DNA of 64,000 nt, taken from Xanthomonas euroxanthea (lineage in GTDB: Bacteria; Pseudomonadota; Gammaproteobacteria; Xanthomonadales; Xanthomonadaceae). The notes beneath the pieces are model-generated. The model was not told the origin of the DNA. It saw nothing but the letters and a program-made list of their open reading frames with translations, and ran no database searches. Below are positions 1 to 10,411 of the stretch, one piece after another. Position 1 is the stretch's first letter. The number at the start of each line of letters is the position of its first letter. Location: assembly GCF_900476395.1 (NCBI RefSeq), contig NZ_UIHB01000004.1:186001-250000 (forward strand), given 5' to 3'. A program made the translations under genes and the position numbers.

Positions 1-140
1 GACAAAACGTAACGGGCAGTCGCCAGGTGGATACGGAAGGCGCGCCCGGAACCGGAGTGTACGCGTGGCACATGCCGATTCCAGGCACCGGCTGCGCGCC
101 TGACGGTGAGCGCAGTCGTTTCGTTCGCCGCTCCGGATCG

Positions 141-167
141 CGCAGCATCGACACCGTCGATGCTGCG
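141..167 (-). terminator. Hairpin downstream of the aminopeptidase gene
   Basis: A perfect 12-bp stem (CGCAGCATCGAC / GTCGATGCTGCG) with a 3-base loop lies 24 bases past the stop codon of the M1 aminopeptidase. There is no T-run after it on the minus strand, so it may be a weak terminator or only an mRNA 3'-end structure. Confidence 0.4.
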
Positions 168-190
168 CACCCCGGCCGCAAGCCGGCGAC

Positions 191-2866
191 TCAGCGCCTG
201 GCGGTCTGCGCCTGCTTGAGCGCGGCGCACAGGCGGATGGTCTCGCCGGTCTGGGCCATGCCACGGTCGGCACCGCTGAGGGTGGCCAGGCGCGGTTTGA
301 AGAACGCATCCAGGCGGTCGGCTTCTTCCACGCTGCAGCCACCGGACGCACCCAGCGCCGGCAACCCGCCGCCATCGAACGAGCCGCTGCGCTGCACGAT
401 GCGGTCGAAGTTGGCGGTGAACCACGGCCACATCGACGCGTGCGAGGTCTCGTAACTGTGGCCGCGCGTCAGCAGGCTCTTCATCTCGCCCACCTTGATC
501 GCATCGGTCAGCGCGAAATCACGCACCTGGGTGAGTAGCGCCGGGTCCTGCACCGCACCCAGGGCGGCGATCATGGCGTTGCGCTGCGCCGGGTCGGCGT
601 GCGTGCGCAATGCATCGATCAGGCTCTGTACCGCCGGTGCGCCGCGCTCCTGCGCGGTCACTGCCAGTGCGGTGCCGAGCAGATCCGGATTGGCCTTGGA
701 GAAGTCCAGCGCACCATTGCCGCCGGCCAGGACCGCATCGCCCTGCGCCAGCAGCGCCTTGCGCACCTCCGCGTTCTGCAGGCGCAGCGCGAACAGGCCG
801 GCCAACGCCGAGCGCAAGCTGGTGTCGTCGATCGATTCGCCGCTACGCCGCGTGTAACCCAGCTGGCGCAGACGTGGCAGATAGGCCTGTTCGGCCACCT
901 TGCGCAATGCGCCGCGCTGGGTCTCGCTGGTGGCCTGGTAGCGCCAGATCCACACGAAGCGGTTCAGCAGTGCGGTGGACACATCGGCCGACGCAGACGG
1001 CGCCAATTGCTTGAGCGCTGCCAGCACCGCGTCGCTGTCGGCATCGCCATGGCGGTAGGCCGCATCGATCGCATCGGCATAGGCCAGCTGTTCGTTGTCG
1101 TCGAGCTGGCCGACCTGCTTGCCCAGTGCGGCCAGCTGCTTCTTCGGCAAGCTGAAGCGGTAATAGCCTGCGCCACGCGCATTCGGGAACACCCAGGTGT
1201 TCTTGCCGGCGCCGTCCAGCACGATGCTGCCGCTGGCGCCGTCGAGCATCTGGCAGGCGGTACCGACCTGGTCCTTGCCCTTGCCGTACTTGACGCACAC
1301 CGGCACGCCCCATTGCTGCGCGGCCGAGCCGGTGGAGCCCAGCGGCAGGTAGCGCTGCTGCTGCAGCCTGACCACGGTCTTGCCGCCTTCGCTGGCGAGC
1401 TGGGTCTGCAGGTACGGCACGCCCGGCTGATTGAGGAAGCTGCGGAATGCGGCCTTGAACTCTTCGCCCTTGCCGGCGGCGGCGGCGATCGCATCGACCA
1501 GATCGTCGGCGGTGGCGTTGCCGAATTTATGCTTGGCGATGTAGGCGCGCATGCCCTCGCGGAACACATCTTCGCCGACGAAGGCTTCGAACATCGCCAG
1601 CACCGCCGCACCCTTCTGGTAGGTGATGCCGTCGAAGGCGGTTTCGATATCGCCGTTGCCGGTGATCGGCTGGCGGATCTTGCGCGCGCTGACCAGGCTG
1701 TCGTTGTCCATCGCATGCTGGGCACCGGCGATGCGGTCCAGATTGGCGCGGTATTCCGGGTGCAGCTGCATGGTGATCTTCTGCTGCATCCAGGTGGCAA
1801 ACGCCTCGTTCAACCACAGGTCGTCCCACCATTCCATGGTGACGGCGTCGCCGGTCCACTGGTGGGCCAGCTCATGGGCATTGGTGTTGAAGGAGCGCTG
1901 CACGTTCTCTGCCGGCGAGTCCTTGTCCAGCAGCAGCAGCCAGTCGCGGAAGGTGACAAACCCGGGGTTTTCCATCGCACCGGCGCTGAAGTCCGGGGCG
2001 GCGACCAGATCGAGCTTGTCGAACGGATACCCGAAGGCGTAATAGTCCTCCAGCGCGGCGATGATCGCCGGGGTCTGGTCCAGCGCCGGGGTAATGCGCG
2101 GACCCTGGCCCTTGGCGGCAATGCCGCGCAACGGGGTCGGATTGGGGCGCTGCGGGGTGGCCGGCATGGCCGGCACGTCCACCACGTCCCACGGGCCGGC
2201 GGCGTAGGCAACCAGGTAGGTCGGCAGCGGCACGGTCGGAGCGAAGCTCACCGTCTTCCAGCCTTTGCCGGCCGGCTTGGTCGAGGTGGCGATGGTGTTG
2301 GCCAGCGCCTGGTCGTCGGTGGGCACGGTCAGGCTGAGGTCGAACGGGGTCTTGAACGCCGGCTCGTCGAAACCGGGGAACGCATAGCGCGCGCTGATCG
2401 GCTCCATCTGCGTCATCGCATAGGCCTGGCCCTGGTACTTCACCTGATACAGGCCCTGCAGCTGCTGGTTGAGCGGCGCGCTGTAGACGATGTCCACGGT
2501 GAGCGTCTGCGGCTGCAGCGTGCGGCCGAAATCCAGGCGCACCACGCCGGTCTGCGCATCGGCTTGCACGTAGCGTGCGGTCAGCGCCTTGCCCTTGACC
2601 GGCGTGACCGTGACCTTGCTGACCTTCAATTCCTTGCCGTGCAGCCAGAGATGGTCGGAGGCCTGCTTGAGCTGCACGCGGATGCTGCTGCGGCCGCTGA
2701 ACTCGGCCTGGTCCGGGTCGATCTTGAACGCCAGGCTGTAGCGCTCGGGCACCGCCCAGGCCGGCAGGCGGCCATTGGGGACCGGCTCGCCGGAGGACTG
2801 CGCCAGCGCGGTGCCGCAGCACAGCGCAAGGAGAGAGGGAGCAAGCAGGCAGGCAAGACGACGCAT
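191..2866 (-). CDS. Secreted M1 family zinc aminopeptidase
   Basis: This is an 891-residue gluzincin aminopeptidase that should remove N-terminal residues from peptides in the periplasm or outside the cell. The start chosen (ATG at 2866) gives a clean signal peptide, MRRLACLLAPS...TALAQ; an upstream in-frame ATG at 2923 would add 19 residues without signal character. The substrate-binding GAMEN motif is at about residues 296-300. The zinc site HELAH is at about 331-335, with the third ligand in LNEAF near 354. The C-terminal half matches the helical ERAP1-like domain of this family. The length is normal for M1 enzymes. It stands alone, with its stop about 190 bases from the window edge. The family assignment is firm; the physiological substrate is unknown. 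Confidence 0.93.
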   Translation of the reverse strand: MRRLACLLAPSLLALCCGTALAQSSGEPVPNGRLPAWAVPERYSLAFKIDPDQAEFSGRSSIRVQLKQASDHLWLHGKELKVSKVTVTPVKGKALTARYVQADAQTGVVRLDFGRTLQPQTLTVDIVYSAPLNQQLQGLYQVKYQGQAYAMTQMEPISARYAFPGFDEPAFKTPFDLSLTVPTDDQALANTIATSTKPAGKGWKTVSFAPTVPLPTYLVAYAAGPWDVVDVPAMPATPQRPNPTPLRGIAAKGQGPRITPALDQTPAIIAALEDYYAFGYPFDKLDLVAAPDFSAGAMENPGFVTFRDWLLLLDKDSPAENVQRSFNTNAHELAHQWTGDAVTMEWWDDLWLNEAFATWMQQKITMQLHPEYRANLDRIAGAQHAMDNDSLVSARKIRQPITGNGDIETAFDGITYQKGAAVLAMFEAFVGEDVFREGMRAYIAKHKFGNATADDLVDAIAAAAGKGEEFKAAFRSFLNQPGVPYLQTQLASEGGKTVVRLQQQRYLPLGSTGSAAQQWGVPVCVKYGKGKDQVGTACQMLDGASGSIVLDGAGKNTWVFPNARGAGYYRFSLPKKQLAALGKQVGQLDDNEQLAYADAIDAAYRHGDADSDAVLAALKQLAPSASADVSTALLNRFVWIWRYQATSETQRGALRKVAEQAYLPRLRQLGYTRRSGESIDDTSLRSALAGLFALRLQNAEVRKALLAQGDAVLAGGNGALDFSKANPDLLGTALAVTAQERGAPAVQSLIDALRTHADPAQRNAMIAALGAVQDPALLTQVRDFALTDAIKVGEMKSLLTRGHSYETSHASMWPWFTANFDRIVQRSGSFDGGGLPALGASGGCSVEEADRLDAFFKPRLATLSGADRGMAQTGETIRLCAALKQAQTARR

Positions 2867-3019
2867 TGGCGATTCCGGGCAGGGTAACCGCCGAAGTCGA
2901 CCATAGCCGGGCATGACTGTCATGTGACCTTAGTCATTGCGCAACGACGCGGCGGCTGCGCAGACACCTACACGGCAGGCACGGGCATGGCACTGCAGCC
3001 CGTCAGCAGCCTGCCGTGC

Positions 3020-6000
3020 TCAGGCGTGCCCGCCTACCGACGGCGTCTGCGCCTCCAGGGTTTCCAGCTCGCGCGCCACCGCTTCGGGCGACTTGGTGAA
3101 TGGCGCGATCAGGCTGTAGAACGCCGGCACCACGTACAGCGACAGCAAGGTGGACAGCGACACGCCGAAGATCACCACCACGCCGATCGTGGCGCGGCTG
3201 GCCGAGCCGGGCCCGCCGGCCACCACCAGCGGAATCGCGCCGACCACGGTGGCGATCGAGGTCATCAGGATCGGACGCAGGCGCACCGATGCCGATTCCA
3301 CGATCGCCTCATGCACGCTGCGCCCTTCGTCGCGTAACTGATTGGCGAACTCCACGATCAGGATGCCGTTCTTGGCCGCCAGCCCCACCAGCATCACGAT
3401 GCCGATCTGGCTGAACAGGTTGAGCGTGCCGCCGGTGAGCCACAGGCCGACCAGCGCGCCGAGCACCGCCAGCGGCACGGTGAGCATGATCACCAGCGGA
3501 TGGGCGAAGCTCTCGAACTGCGCGGCCAGCACCAGGTACACCACCAGCAGGGCCATGCCGAAGGTCAGCAATACCGCGCTGCCGGATTGCTGGTACTCGC
3601 GCGATTCGCCCTTCCAGTCCACCTGCGCATACTCGGGCAGTTCCTCGCGCGCGGCCTGCTGCGCCCAGGCAATCGCCTCGCCGAGCGGGTAGCCCGGCGC
3701 CAGGCCGGCACTGATGGTGATCGCACGCAGGCGGTTGAAGCGATTGAGGGTACCGGCCTCGGCCACTTCGCTGAGCGTGACCAGGTTGGACAGCGGAATC
3801 AGCTCGCCACGCGTGGAGCGCACGCGGATGGCGGTGAGGTCTTCCGGCGCCATGCGGCCCTCGCGCCCGGCCTGCAGCATCACGTCGTACTCCTCGCCGT
3901 TGTCCACGAACGTGGTGACGCGGCGCGAGCCCATCATCGCTTCCAGCGCGCCACCGATCGCGGTGACCGGCACGCCCAGGTCGGCCGCACGCAGGCGGTC
4001 GATGTTCACGCGCATCTGCGGGCGGGTTTCCTTGTAGTCCGAGTCCGGGCCGACCAGGCCGGGATTGGCTTCCATGCGCTGCAGGATGCGGTCGCGCCAC
4101 TGCGCGATCTCCGCATAATCCGGCCCGCCCAGCACCAGCTGGAACGGCTGGCCGCGGCTGCGCACCAGGCCGCCACTCACCTGCGTGCGTGCACGCACGC
4201 CGCTGAGCACATTGAGTTTCTGCTGCAGCTCGTCGGCCACTTCGGTGGTCGGGCGCGTGCGTTTTTCCCAGTCCTGCAGGAACACGCTGACCCGGCCGGT
4301 ATGCATTTCCTCGCTGCTGCCGAAGCCTCCGGGCACGCGCGGGTTGGCGCGCACGATCGGCTTGTCCGGGCCCACGTAAGGGCCGAGGATCGCCTCGACC
4401 TGATGCATCTGCCCCACGGTGTAATCGAAGCCAGCGCCCTCGGGCCCGTCGATCATGATCTGGAAATTGCCGCGGTCTTCGGCCGGGGCCAGCTCGGAGG
4501 GAATCCGGCCCATCAACCACGCGCTGGCCCCCAGCGCCAACAGCATCAGCAGCGCGAAGATCCAGGTGCGATGCACATGCCGCTCCAGCGAGCGCCCGTA
4601 CGCGCCGGACACCGCCTGCATGCGGCCATCGAACCAGCGATGGAAGCGATTGGGTTTGGCCTGCCCATGCGAGCGCAACAGCTTGGACGACATCATCGGC
4701 GTCAGCGTCAGCGCCACGAAGGCCGAGATCGCCACCGCCGCTGCCAATGCCACCGCCAGCTCGCGGAACAGGCGCCCGGTATTGCCTTCCAGAAAGCCCA
4801 CCGGCAGGAACACCGCCACCAGCACCGCGGTGGTGGCAATCACCGCGAAGGCAACCTGCCCGGTACCGCGCCTGGCGGCCACCAGCGGCGGCTCGCCCAG
4901 GTCAATGCGGCGCTGGATGTTTTCCACCACCACGATCGCATCGTCCACCACCAGCCCGATACACAGCACCAGCGCGAGCAAGGTCAGCAGGTTGATCGAA
5001 AAATCGAACGCGTACAGCGCGATGAATGCGGCGATCAGACACACCGGCACCGTCACCGCCGGAATCAGCGCCGCGCGTGCACTGCCCAGGAACACCCAGA
5101 TCACCACCAGCACCAGCACCACCGCTTCGATCAGCGTGTGGTACACGCGCTCCACCGCCGCATCGATAAACGTCGTGGTGTCGAAGGCGACGAAGATGTT
5201 GGTGCCCTGCGGCAGCGACTTCTGTACCTCGTCGGCCTGCGCGCGTGCCTCGCGTGCAACGTCCAGCGCGTTGGCGGTGGAGTTGCGCACGATGCCCAGG
5301 CCCACATTGGGCACGCCGTTGCTCTGGAAGTAGGCGCGGCGCTCGGCCGAGGTCAGCTCCACCCTGGCCACGTCGCCCAGGCGCACCACATAGCCGCCCT
5401 CGCCCTTGCTGAGCGGCAGCTTGGCAAAGTCCTCGGGCTTGAGATAACTGCGCTCCACGCGCAGGGTGAAATCGCGCTGCGCCGATTCGATGCTGCCGGC
5501 CGGCAGCTCCACGTTCTCGTTCTGCAGCGCCGCTTCCACATCGGCCACGGTGAGTTCACGCGCGGCCAGTTGATCGCGGTCCAGCCAGATGCGCATCGCA
5601 TAGCGCTGGCGCCCGCCGATACGCACCTGCGCCACGCCGTCCAGGCTGGAGAAGCGGTCCACTACGTAGCGCTCGGCGTAGTCGGACAGCTGCAGCGTGT
5701 CCATCGTGCTGGAGCTCATGTTGAGCCACAGGATGGGGTCGGCGTCGGCCTCGACCTTGGAAATCTCCGGCGGGCGCGCCTGGTCGGGCATGCGGTCGGA
5801 GACGCGGCTGACCGCATCGCGCACGTCGTTGGCGGCCGCTTCCACATCGCGCGACTGCACGAATTCGATACTGATGTCGGACGAGCCATTGCGGCTGCGC
5901 GCCTCGATGGTCTCGATGCCTTCGATGCCGGCCAGCGCGTCTTCCAGCACCTGGGTGATGCGGCTCTCTACCACCGCCGCCGACGCGCCGGTGTATTCCA

Positions 6001-6145
6001 CATCCACCGACACGATCGGCGGGTCGATCGCCGGCAACTCGCGCAAGGTGAGCCGGGTGAACGACATCACCCCCAGCACGATCAGCAGCAGGCTCATCAC
6101 CACCGCCATCACCGGGCGGGTAATGGACAGGTCGGAGAGTTTCAT
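3020..6145 (-). CDS. RND multidrug efflux transporter, inner-membrane permease
   Basis: A 1041-residue HAE-1 type RND pump of the AcrB/MexB superfamily, driving proton-coupled export of drugs or other toxic compounds from the periplasm and inner membrane. The N-terminus (MKLSDLSITRPV) is a typical first membrane segment after a short cytoplasmic stretch. The paired proton-relay aspartates Asp401 and Asp402 lie in the TM4 motif GLVVDDAIVVVE. Two large periplasmic loops and a duplicated twelve-helix layout are evident. Its start overlaps the stop of the adaptor gene by 4 bases (ATGA), so the two are translationally coupled. No outer-membrane factor gene follows, so it presumably uses a TolC-like channel encoded elsewhere. 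Substrate cannot be predicted. Confidence 0.95.
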   Translation of the reverse strand: MKLSDLSITRPVMAVVMSLLLIVLGVMSFTRLTLRELPAIDPPIVSVDVEYTGASAAVVESRITQVLEDALAGIEGIETIEARSRNGSSDISIEFVQSRDVEAAANDVRDAVSRVSDRMPDQARPPEISKVEADADPILWLNMSSSTMDTLQLSDYAERYVVDRFSSLDGVAQVRIGGRQRYAMRIWLDRDQLAARELTVADVEAALQNENVELPAGSIESAQRDFTLRVERSYLKPEDFAKLPLSKGEGGYVVRLGDVARVELTSAERRAYFQSNGVPNVGLGIVRNSTANALDVAREARAQADEVQKSLPQGTNIFVAFDTTTFIDAAVERVYHTLIEAVVLVLVVIWVFLGSARAALIPAVTVPVCLIAAFIALYAFDFSINLLTLLALVLCIGLVVDDAIVVVENIQRRIDLGEPPLVAARRGTGQVAFAVIATTAVLVAVFLPVGFLEGNTGRLFRELAVALAAAVAISAFVALTLTPMMSSKLLRSHGQAKPNRFHRWFDGRMQAVSGAYGRSLERHVHRTWIFALLMLLALGASAWLMGRIPSELAPAEDRGNFQIMIDGPEGAGFDYTVGQMHQVEAILGPYVGPDKPIVRANPRVPGGFGSSEEMHTGRVSVFLQDWEKRTRPTTEVADELQQKLNVLSGVRARTQVSGGLVRSRGQPFQLVLGGPDYAEIAQWRDRILQRMEANPGLVGPDSDYKETRPQMRVNIDRLRAADLGVPVTAIGGALEAMMGSRRVTTFVDNGEEYDVMLQAGREGRMAPEDLTAIRVRSTRGELIPLSNLVTLSEVAEAGTLNRFNRLRAITISAGLAPGYPLGEAIAWAQQAAREELPEYAQVDWKGESREYQQSGSAVLLTFGMALLVVYLVLAAQFESFAHPLVIMLTVPLAVLGALVGLWLTGGTLNLFSQIGIVMLVGLAAKNGILIVEFANQLRDEGRSVHEAIVESASVRLRPILMTSIATVVGAIPLVVAGGPGSASRATIGVVVIFGVSLSTLLSLYVVPAFYSLIAPFTKSPEAVARELETLEAQTPSVGGHA

Positions 6146-7227
6146 CGGGCTGCCTGCGGGCGCGCGGCTGCCGGTGTCGATGCAGGCACGGGCGCGGCCT
6201 GGTCGACCACCTTCAGCCCCGGACGCAGCTTGCCGGTGCCGTCCACCACGATGCGCTCACCGGCCTTGACCCCGTCGAGAATTTCCACCTTGCCGTCGCG
6301 GCGCTCGCCCAGGCGCACGTCGGCGCGCTCCACGCTGCTGTCGGGCTTGACCCGGAACACGTAGGACTCGCGCCCCACCTGCACCACCGCGATCTCCGGG
6401 ATCACCACCGCCTGCCGCGCCGGCTGGATCAGCCGCACATCCAGCAACATGCCCGGGCGCAGCCGGCGATCGCCGTTGGGGAAATCCGCCCGCACCGTCA
6501 CCGAACGGGTGGTCTCGTCGATACGCGAATCGATCGCCGCCACCACGCCTTCGAACTGCTGGCCCGGGTACGCCGCCGCGGTGCCGTTGACGGTATTGCC
6601 GAGCTGCACCAGCCCGAACTGCGATTCCGGTACCTGGAAGTCCACGTACATGCGCGCCACATCGTCCAGCGTGGCGATCACCGTGCTGGAGGTGATCAAC
6701 GAGCCCGGGCTGATCTGGCGGATGCCGAGCACGCCGGAGAACGGCGCACGCACCTCACGGTCGGTGATCTCCGCGCGCATCTGCTGCACGCGCGCCTGCG
6801 CCGCGTCGCGCAGCGCGCGTTGCGTATCGACAGTGGACTTGGCCACCAGTTGCTGGCCAACCAGGCTCAACTGGCGCCGGTACAGCTGGTCGGTTTCCTC
6901 GAAGGTGGCCTGGGCCGCGGTCAGCGCCGCCTGCTGCGAGTTGCCGCGTAGCCGCAGCAGCAGTTGCCCGGCCTTGACCTCGTCGCCACTGTCGAAGTTG
7001 ACCTGCTCGACCACATCGCTCACCGCCGCGGTCAGCGCCACCGATTCGCGCGCACGCACGGTGGCGATCGACTGCACGGTCGAGTTCCAGGGCTGGGTGG
7101 TCACCGCCTGCACAGAGACCGGGATGGGTTTGGCGGCGGCCGGCGCGGCGGCCTGACGGCTGCAACCGGCCAGCGTGACGGCCAACAAGAGCGCTGCGCC
7201 GAAACGCGCGCTGGGTCGAACAAGCAT
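6142..7227 (-). CDS. RND efflux periplasmic adaptor (membrane fusion protein)
   Basis: A 361-residue adaptor of the AcrA/HlyD family that links the inner-membrane RND pump to an outer-membrane channel. The N-terminus is a lipoprotein signal with lipobox LAGC, so it is predicted to be lipid-anchored at about Cys22. A split biotinyl-lipoyl-like domain is visible around the GDEVKAGQLLLRL segment, followed by a coiled-coil region, a beta-barrel and a C-terminal membrane-proximal domain (GERIVVDGTGKLRPG). It is the first gene of the pair and overlaps the pump gene by 4 bases. The region upstream (7228-7346) must hold its promoter, but I see no operator I can name and no regulator gene next to it. 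Confidence 0.94.
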   Translation of the reverse strand: MLVRPSARFGAALLLAVTLAGCSRQAAAPAAAKPIPVSVQAVTTQPWNSTVQSIATVRARESVALTAAVSDVVEQVNFDSGDEVKAGQLLLRLRGNSQQAALTAAQATFEETDQLYRRQLSLVGQQLVAKSTVDTQRALRDAAQARVQQMRAEITDREVRAPFSGVLGIRQISPGSLITSSTVIATLDDVARMYVDFQVPESQFGLVQLGNTVNGTAAAYPGQQFEGVVAAIDSRIDETTRSVTVRADFPNGDRRLRPGMLLDVRLIQPARQAVVIPEIAVVQVGRESYVFRVKPDSSVERADVRLGERRDGKVEILDGVKAGERIVVDGTGKLRPGLKVVDQAAPVPASTPAAARPQAAR

Positions 7228-7346
7228 CAGAACATCCTGGCGGGGTACGTCGAAAGTTTAACGACCTAGCCGCCATGGAGTTGACAGAAAGGGCGTGCTT
7301 TGCACCATGACCAAAGACCCTTGCTGTCGTCGGCGCGATGCGCTGG

Positions 7347-9323
7347 TCAGCGTTCCAAGTCGAGGAACTCGAGCACATGGCGCGCCAGCGCCTCCACGTT
7401 CTCACCATCGGCGTGAAGATGGATCTCCGGCGCCTCCGGTGCCTCGTAGGGCGAATCGATGCCGGTGAAGTTGGGGATCTGCCCGGCCCGTGCCTTGCGG
7501 TACAGCCCCTTCACATCGCGCGCCTCGGCAACCGCCAGCGGCACGTCCACGAATACCTCGACAAATTCCCCGTCGTCGAACCGCTCGCGCGCCAGTTGCC
7601 GCTCGGCACGGAACGGCGAGATGAAGCTCACCAGCACGATCAGGCCGGCATCGGCCATCAGCCGCGCCACCTCGGCCACGCGGCGGATGTTTTCCACCCG
7701 GTCTTCGTCGGTGAAGCCCAGATCGCGGTTGAGCCCGTGGCGCACGTTGTCGCCGTCCAGGATGAAGGTGTGATAGCCCAGCGCATGCAGGCGCTTGTCG
7801 ACCAGGTTGGCGACCGTGGATTTGCCCGCGCCCGACAAACCGGTGAACCACAGCACGCGCGGCGCCTGGCCCTTGATGCGCGCACGCGCGGCGCGATCCA
7901 CATCCAGGTGCTGCCAGTGCACGTTGCCGGCGCGGCGCAGCGCGAACTCCAGCGTGCCGGCGGCCACGGTGGCATTGCTCTGCCGGTCGATCAGGATGAA
8001 GCCGCCCAGCACGCGGTTGCGCGCATACGGCGAGAACGCGATCGGCTCGTCCAGCGCCAGATTGCAGTAGCCCACTTCATTGAGCTCCAGCCGCTTGGCG
8101 GCCAGCCGCTCCTGCGTGTTCACATCGACCTTGTGCTTGATCTCGCTGATGCTCGCGGTGACGTTACGCGTGCCGATCTTGAGCCAGTACGGGCGGCCCG
8201 GCAGCAAGGCGGCATCGTCCATCCACAGCAGATGCGCGGCGAACTGGTCGGCCACTTCCGGCGGGTCGTCGACGGCGGCGATGATGTCGCCGCGGCTGAT
8301 GTCGATCTCCTCGCGCAAGGTCAACGTGACCGCCTGGCCGGCGCGTGCGCTGTCCACCTCGCCGTTGGCATCCAGCACCGAGGCCACCTGCGTGCGGCGG
8401 CCGGACGGCACCACCACCACGGCATCGCCCACGCGCACCTGCCCGGCCGCGATGGTGCCAGCATAGCCACGAAAGTGCTGGTGGGGACGATTGACCCACT
8501 GCACCGGCAGCCGGAAGCCGCTGCCGGCTTCCGGCGCCTGCACGTGCACGGTGTCGAGATGCTGCAGCAGATGCGGGCCGCGGTACCAGGGCATCCGCGT
8601 CGATGGGCTGGACAGGTTGTCGCCAGCCAGTGCCGACAACGGAATGCATTGCACATCGGCAATGCCCAACTGCGCGGCCAGCGCGCGATAGCCCTCGACG
8701 ATGTCGGAAAACACCTGTGCGTCGTAGTCCACCAGGTCCATCTTGTTGACCGCCAGCACCACGTGGCCGATGCCCAGCAACGACACGATGTAGCTGTGCC
8801 GGCGCGTCTGCGCCAGCAAGCCCTTGCGCGCGTCCACCAGCACCACCGCGACATCGGCAGTGGATGCGCCGGTGGCCATGTTGCGCGTGTACTGCTCGTG
8901 CCCGGGGCAGTCGGCGACGATGAACTTGCGCCGGTCGGTATCGAAATAGCGATACGCCACGTCGATGGTGATGCCCTGCTCGCGCTCGGCGGCCAGCCCG
9001 TCCATCAACAACGCATAGTCGATCCCTTCGCCCTGCGTGCCATGCCGGCGGCTATCGCTCTGCAGCGCGGCAAGCTGATCGTCGAACAGGCGCTTGCTGT
9101 CGTACAGCAACCGCCCGATCAGCGTGCTCTTGCCATCGTCCACGCTGCCGCAGGTGATGAAGCGCAGCAGCGGCTTGGATTCGTGTTGATGCAGGTAGGC
9201 GCCGATGGCGCCGGGAATCGGGAGTCGGGAATCGGGAATCGCAAAGGCGTCCTCCTCCGTCGTAACGTCTGCAGCAAACTGCTGTTGCGAATCCCCAATC
9301 CCCAATCCCGATTCCCTGCCCAT
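7347..9323 (-). CDS. cysNC: Bifunctional sulfate adenylyltransferase GTPase subunit / APS kinase
   Basis: A 658-residue fusion of CysN (GTPase that drives ATP sulfurylase) and CysC (APS kinase), giving PAPS. From the ATG at 9323 the G1 loop GSVDDGKS is at about residues 59-66, DCPGH at 138-142 and NKMD at 193-196. The APS-kinase Walker [10 protein letters not shown] is at about 495-503. The start ATG overlaps the cysD stop (TGATG); a TTG just upstream at 9326 is an alternative. The first ~38 codons (residues [11 protein letters not shown]... and ...[10 protein letters not shown]) are encoded by a GGGAATCG-type inverted repeat (9213-9316) that also occurs between genes elsewhere in this window. 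This N-terminus is unlike other CysN proteins. The enzymatic core appears complete. Confidence 0.96.
   Translation of the reverse strand: MGRESGLGIGDSQQQFAADVTTEEDAFAIPDSRLPIPGAIGAYLHQHESKPLLRFITCGSVDDGKSTLIGRLLYDSKRLFDDQLAALQSDSRRHGTQGEGIDYALLMDGLAAEREQGITIDVAYRYFDTDRRKFIVADCPGHEQYTRNMATGASTADVAVVLVDARKGLLAQTRRHSYIVSLLGIGHVVLAVNKMDLVDYDAQVFSDIVEGYRALAAQLGIADVQCIPLSALAGDNLSSPSTRMPWYRGPHLLQHLDTVHVQAPEAGSGFRLPVQWVNRPHQHFRGYAGTIAAGQVRVGDAVVVVPSGRRTQVASVLDANGEVDSARAGQAVTLTLREEIDISRGDIIAAVDDPPEVADQFAAHLLWMDDAALLPGRPYWLKIGTRNVTASISEIKHKVDVNTQERLAAKRLELNEVGYCNLALDEPIAFSPYARNRVLGGFILIDRQSNATVAAGTLEFALRRAGNVHWQHLDVDRAARARIKGQAPRVLWFTGLSGAGKSTVANLVDKRLHALGYHTFILDGDNVRHGLNRDLGFTDEDRVENIRRVAEVARLMADAGLIVLVSFISPFRAERQLARERFDDGEFVEVFVDVPLAVAEARDVKGLYRKARAGQIPNFTGIDSPYEAPEAPEIHLHADGENVEALARHVLEFLDLER
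9213..9316. repeat. GGGAATCG-family inverted repeat inside the 5' end of cysNC
   Basis: Two 29-base arms (9213-9241 and 9288-9316) made of GGGAATCGGGAGTCGG-like units and their complement flank a 46-base loop. The whole element is read in frame as CysNC residues. The same arm sequence and the same 46-base loop length occur at 12264-12367, although the loop sequences differ. Related tracts are at 31587, 38032 and 62550. Confidence 0.85.
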
Positions 9324-10231
9324 CAAAAATACCCCTCAAGCTTCTTCTGCTCCATCGACGCACCGGGCGCATGGTCGATCATGCGGCCCTGGCGTTCGGA
9401 GCTGGTGCTGACCAGCATTTCGGCGATCACCGCTTCCAGCGTGTCTGCGGTCGATTCGATCGCGCCGGTCAGCGGATAGCAGCCCAGCGTGCGGAAGCGC
9501 ACCGAGCGCAGTTGCGGCGTCTCGCCCGGGTGCAACGGCAGGCGGTCGTCGTCGACCATGATCCAGGCGCCGTCGCGCTCCACCACCGGGCGCGGCGCGG
9601 CGAAGTACAGCGGCACCACCGGGATCGCCTCGCGGTAGATGTACAGCCAGATATCCAGCTCGGTCCAGTTGGACAGCGGAAACACCCGCACGCTTTCGCC
9701 GGGCCTGGTGCGCGCGTTGTACAGGTTCCACAGCTCCGGGCGCTGATTCTTGGGGTCCCAGCGATGCCGCGCGTTGCGGAACGAGAACACGCGCTCCTTG
9801 GCGCGCGATTTCTCCTCGTCGCGGCGCGCCCCGCCGATCGCCGCATCGAAACCGCCCTGCTCCAGCGCCTGCTTCAGGCCCTGGGTCTTCATGATGTCGG
9901 TATGTACCGCCGCACCGTGGCTGATCGGGCCGACGTCCTGGGCGATGCCGTCGGGGTTGATGTGCACGCGCAGGTCCACGCCGGTCTCGGCCGCGCGGCG
10001 GTCGCGGAAGGCGATCATCTCGCCGAACTTCCAGCGCGTGTCCACATGCAGCAACGGAATCGGTGGCGGCGACGGCGCGAAGGCCTTGAGCAGCAGGTGC
10101 AGCAGCACCGAGCTGTCCTTGCCCACCGAATACAGCATCACCGGGGCCCGGAATTCGGCGGCGACCTCGCGCAGGATATGGATGCTTTCGGCCTCGAGCC
10201 GATCCAGGTGTGACAGGGGCAACAGGGTCAT
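9323..10231 (-). CDS. cysD: Sulfate adenylyltransferase subunit 2
   Basis: A 302-residue ATP-pyrophosphatase subunit of ATP sulfurylase, forming APS from sulfate and ATP together with CysN. The PP-loop SVGKDS is at residues 35-40. The ATG at 10231 ([10 protein letters not shown]) is chosen because it gives exactly the length of the E. coli protein; upstream in-frame codons back to 10312 do not resemble the family. It is the first gene of the cysD-cysNC operon and its stop overlaps the cysNC start. Transcription diverges from cysJ across a 180-bp region that should contain the shared promoters. Confidence 0.96.
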   Translation of the reverse strand: MTLLPLSHLDRLEAESIHILREVAAEFRAPVMLYSVGKDSSVLLHLLLKAFAPSPPPIPLLHVDTRWKFGEMIAFRDRRAAETGVDLRVHINPDGIAQDVGPISHGAAVHTDIMKTQGLKQALEQGGFDAAIGGARRDEEKSRAKERVFSFRNARHRWDPKNQRPELWNLYNARTRPGESVRVFPLSNWTELDIWLYIYREAIPVVPLYFAAPRPVVERDGAWIMVDDDRLPLHPGETPQLRSVRFRTLGCYPLTGAIESTADTLEAVIAEMLVSTSSERQGRMIDHAPGASMEQKKLEGYF

Positions 10232-10411
10232 CGGGGTGTCGTGGGCGTCGGCGGGGCAGACCAGCCGATGGTAGGGCAAGGCGCCGCAGTGTGTGGCGCC
10301 GGCCGCCCGCACCCAAATAAGCGGCCGGCATAACGCGATAACGGCTCATCCTTTCTGGCCGCGGCAACGCATCCCTAACATCGCTGGTCTCATCAACCGC
10401 CCTGGATCCGA
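10232..10411. promoter_or_regulatory. Divergent cysD / cysJ promoter region
   Basis: The 180 bases between the divergent cysD and cysJ start codons must carry both operon promoters and are the natural site for CysB control. A heptamer at 10317-10323 reads GCTTATT on the minus strand, one base different from the GCTTATA repeated in front of cysG. The stretch ATAACGCGATAACG follows at about 10330. No experimentally defined site can be assigned from sequence alone. Confidence 0.5.

Noticed and set aside
599..2887. Long open frame (762 codons) on the plus strand opposite the M1 aminopeptidase
   Set aside because: It is antisense to a gene with clear catalytic motifs and has a low-complexity Arg/Gly/Gln-rich composition typical of GC-rich shadow frames.
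3500..6364. Open frame of 954 codons opposite the RND pump and adaptor genes
   Set aside because: Histidine/arginine-rich product without any family resemblance; it mirrors the third-position GC bias of the real genes on the other strand.
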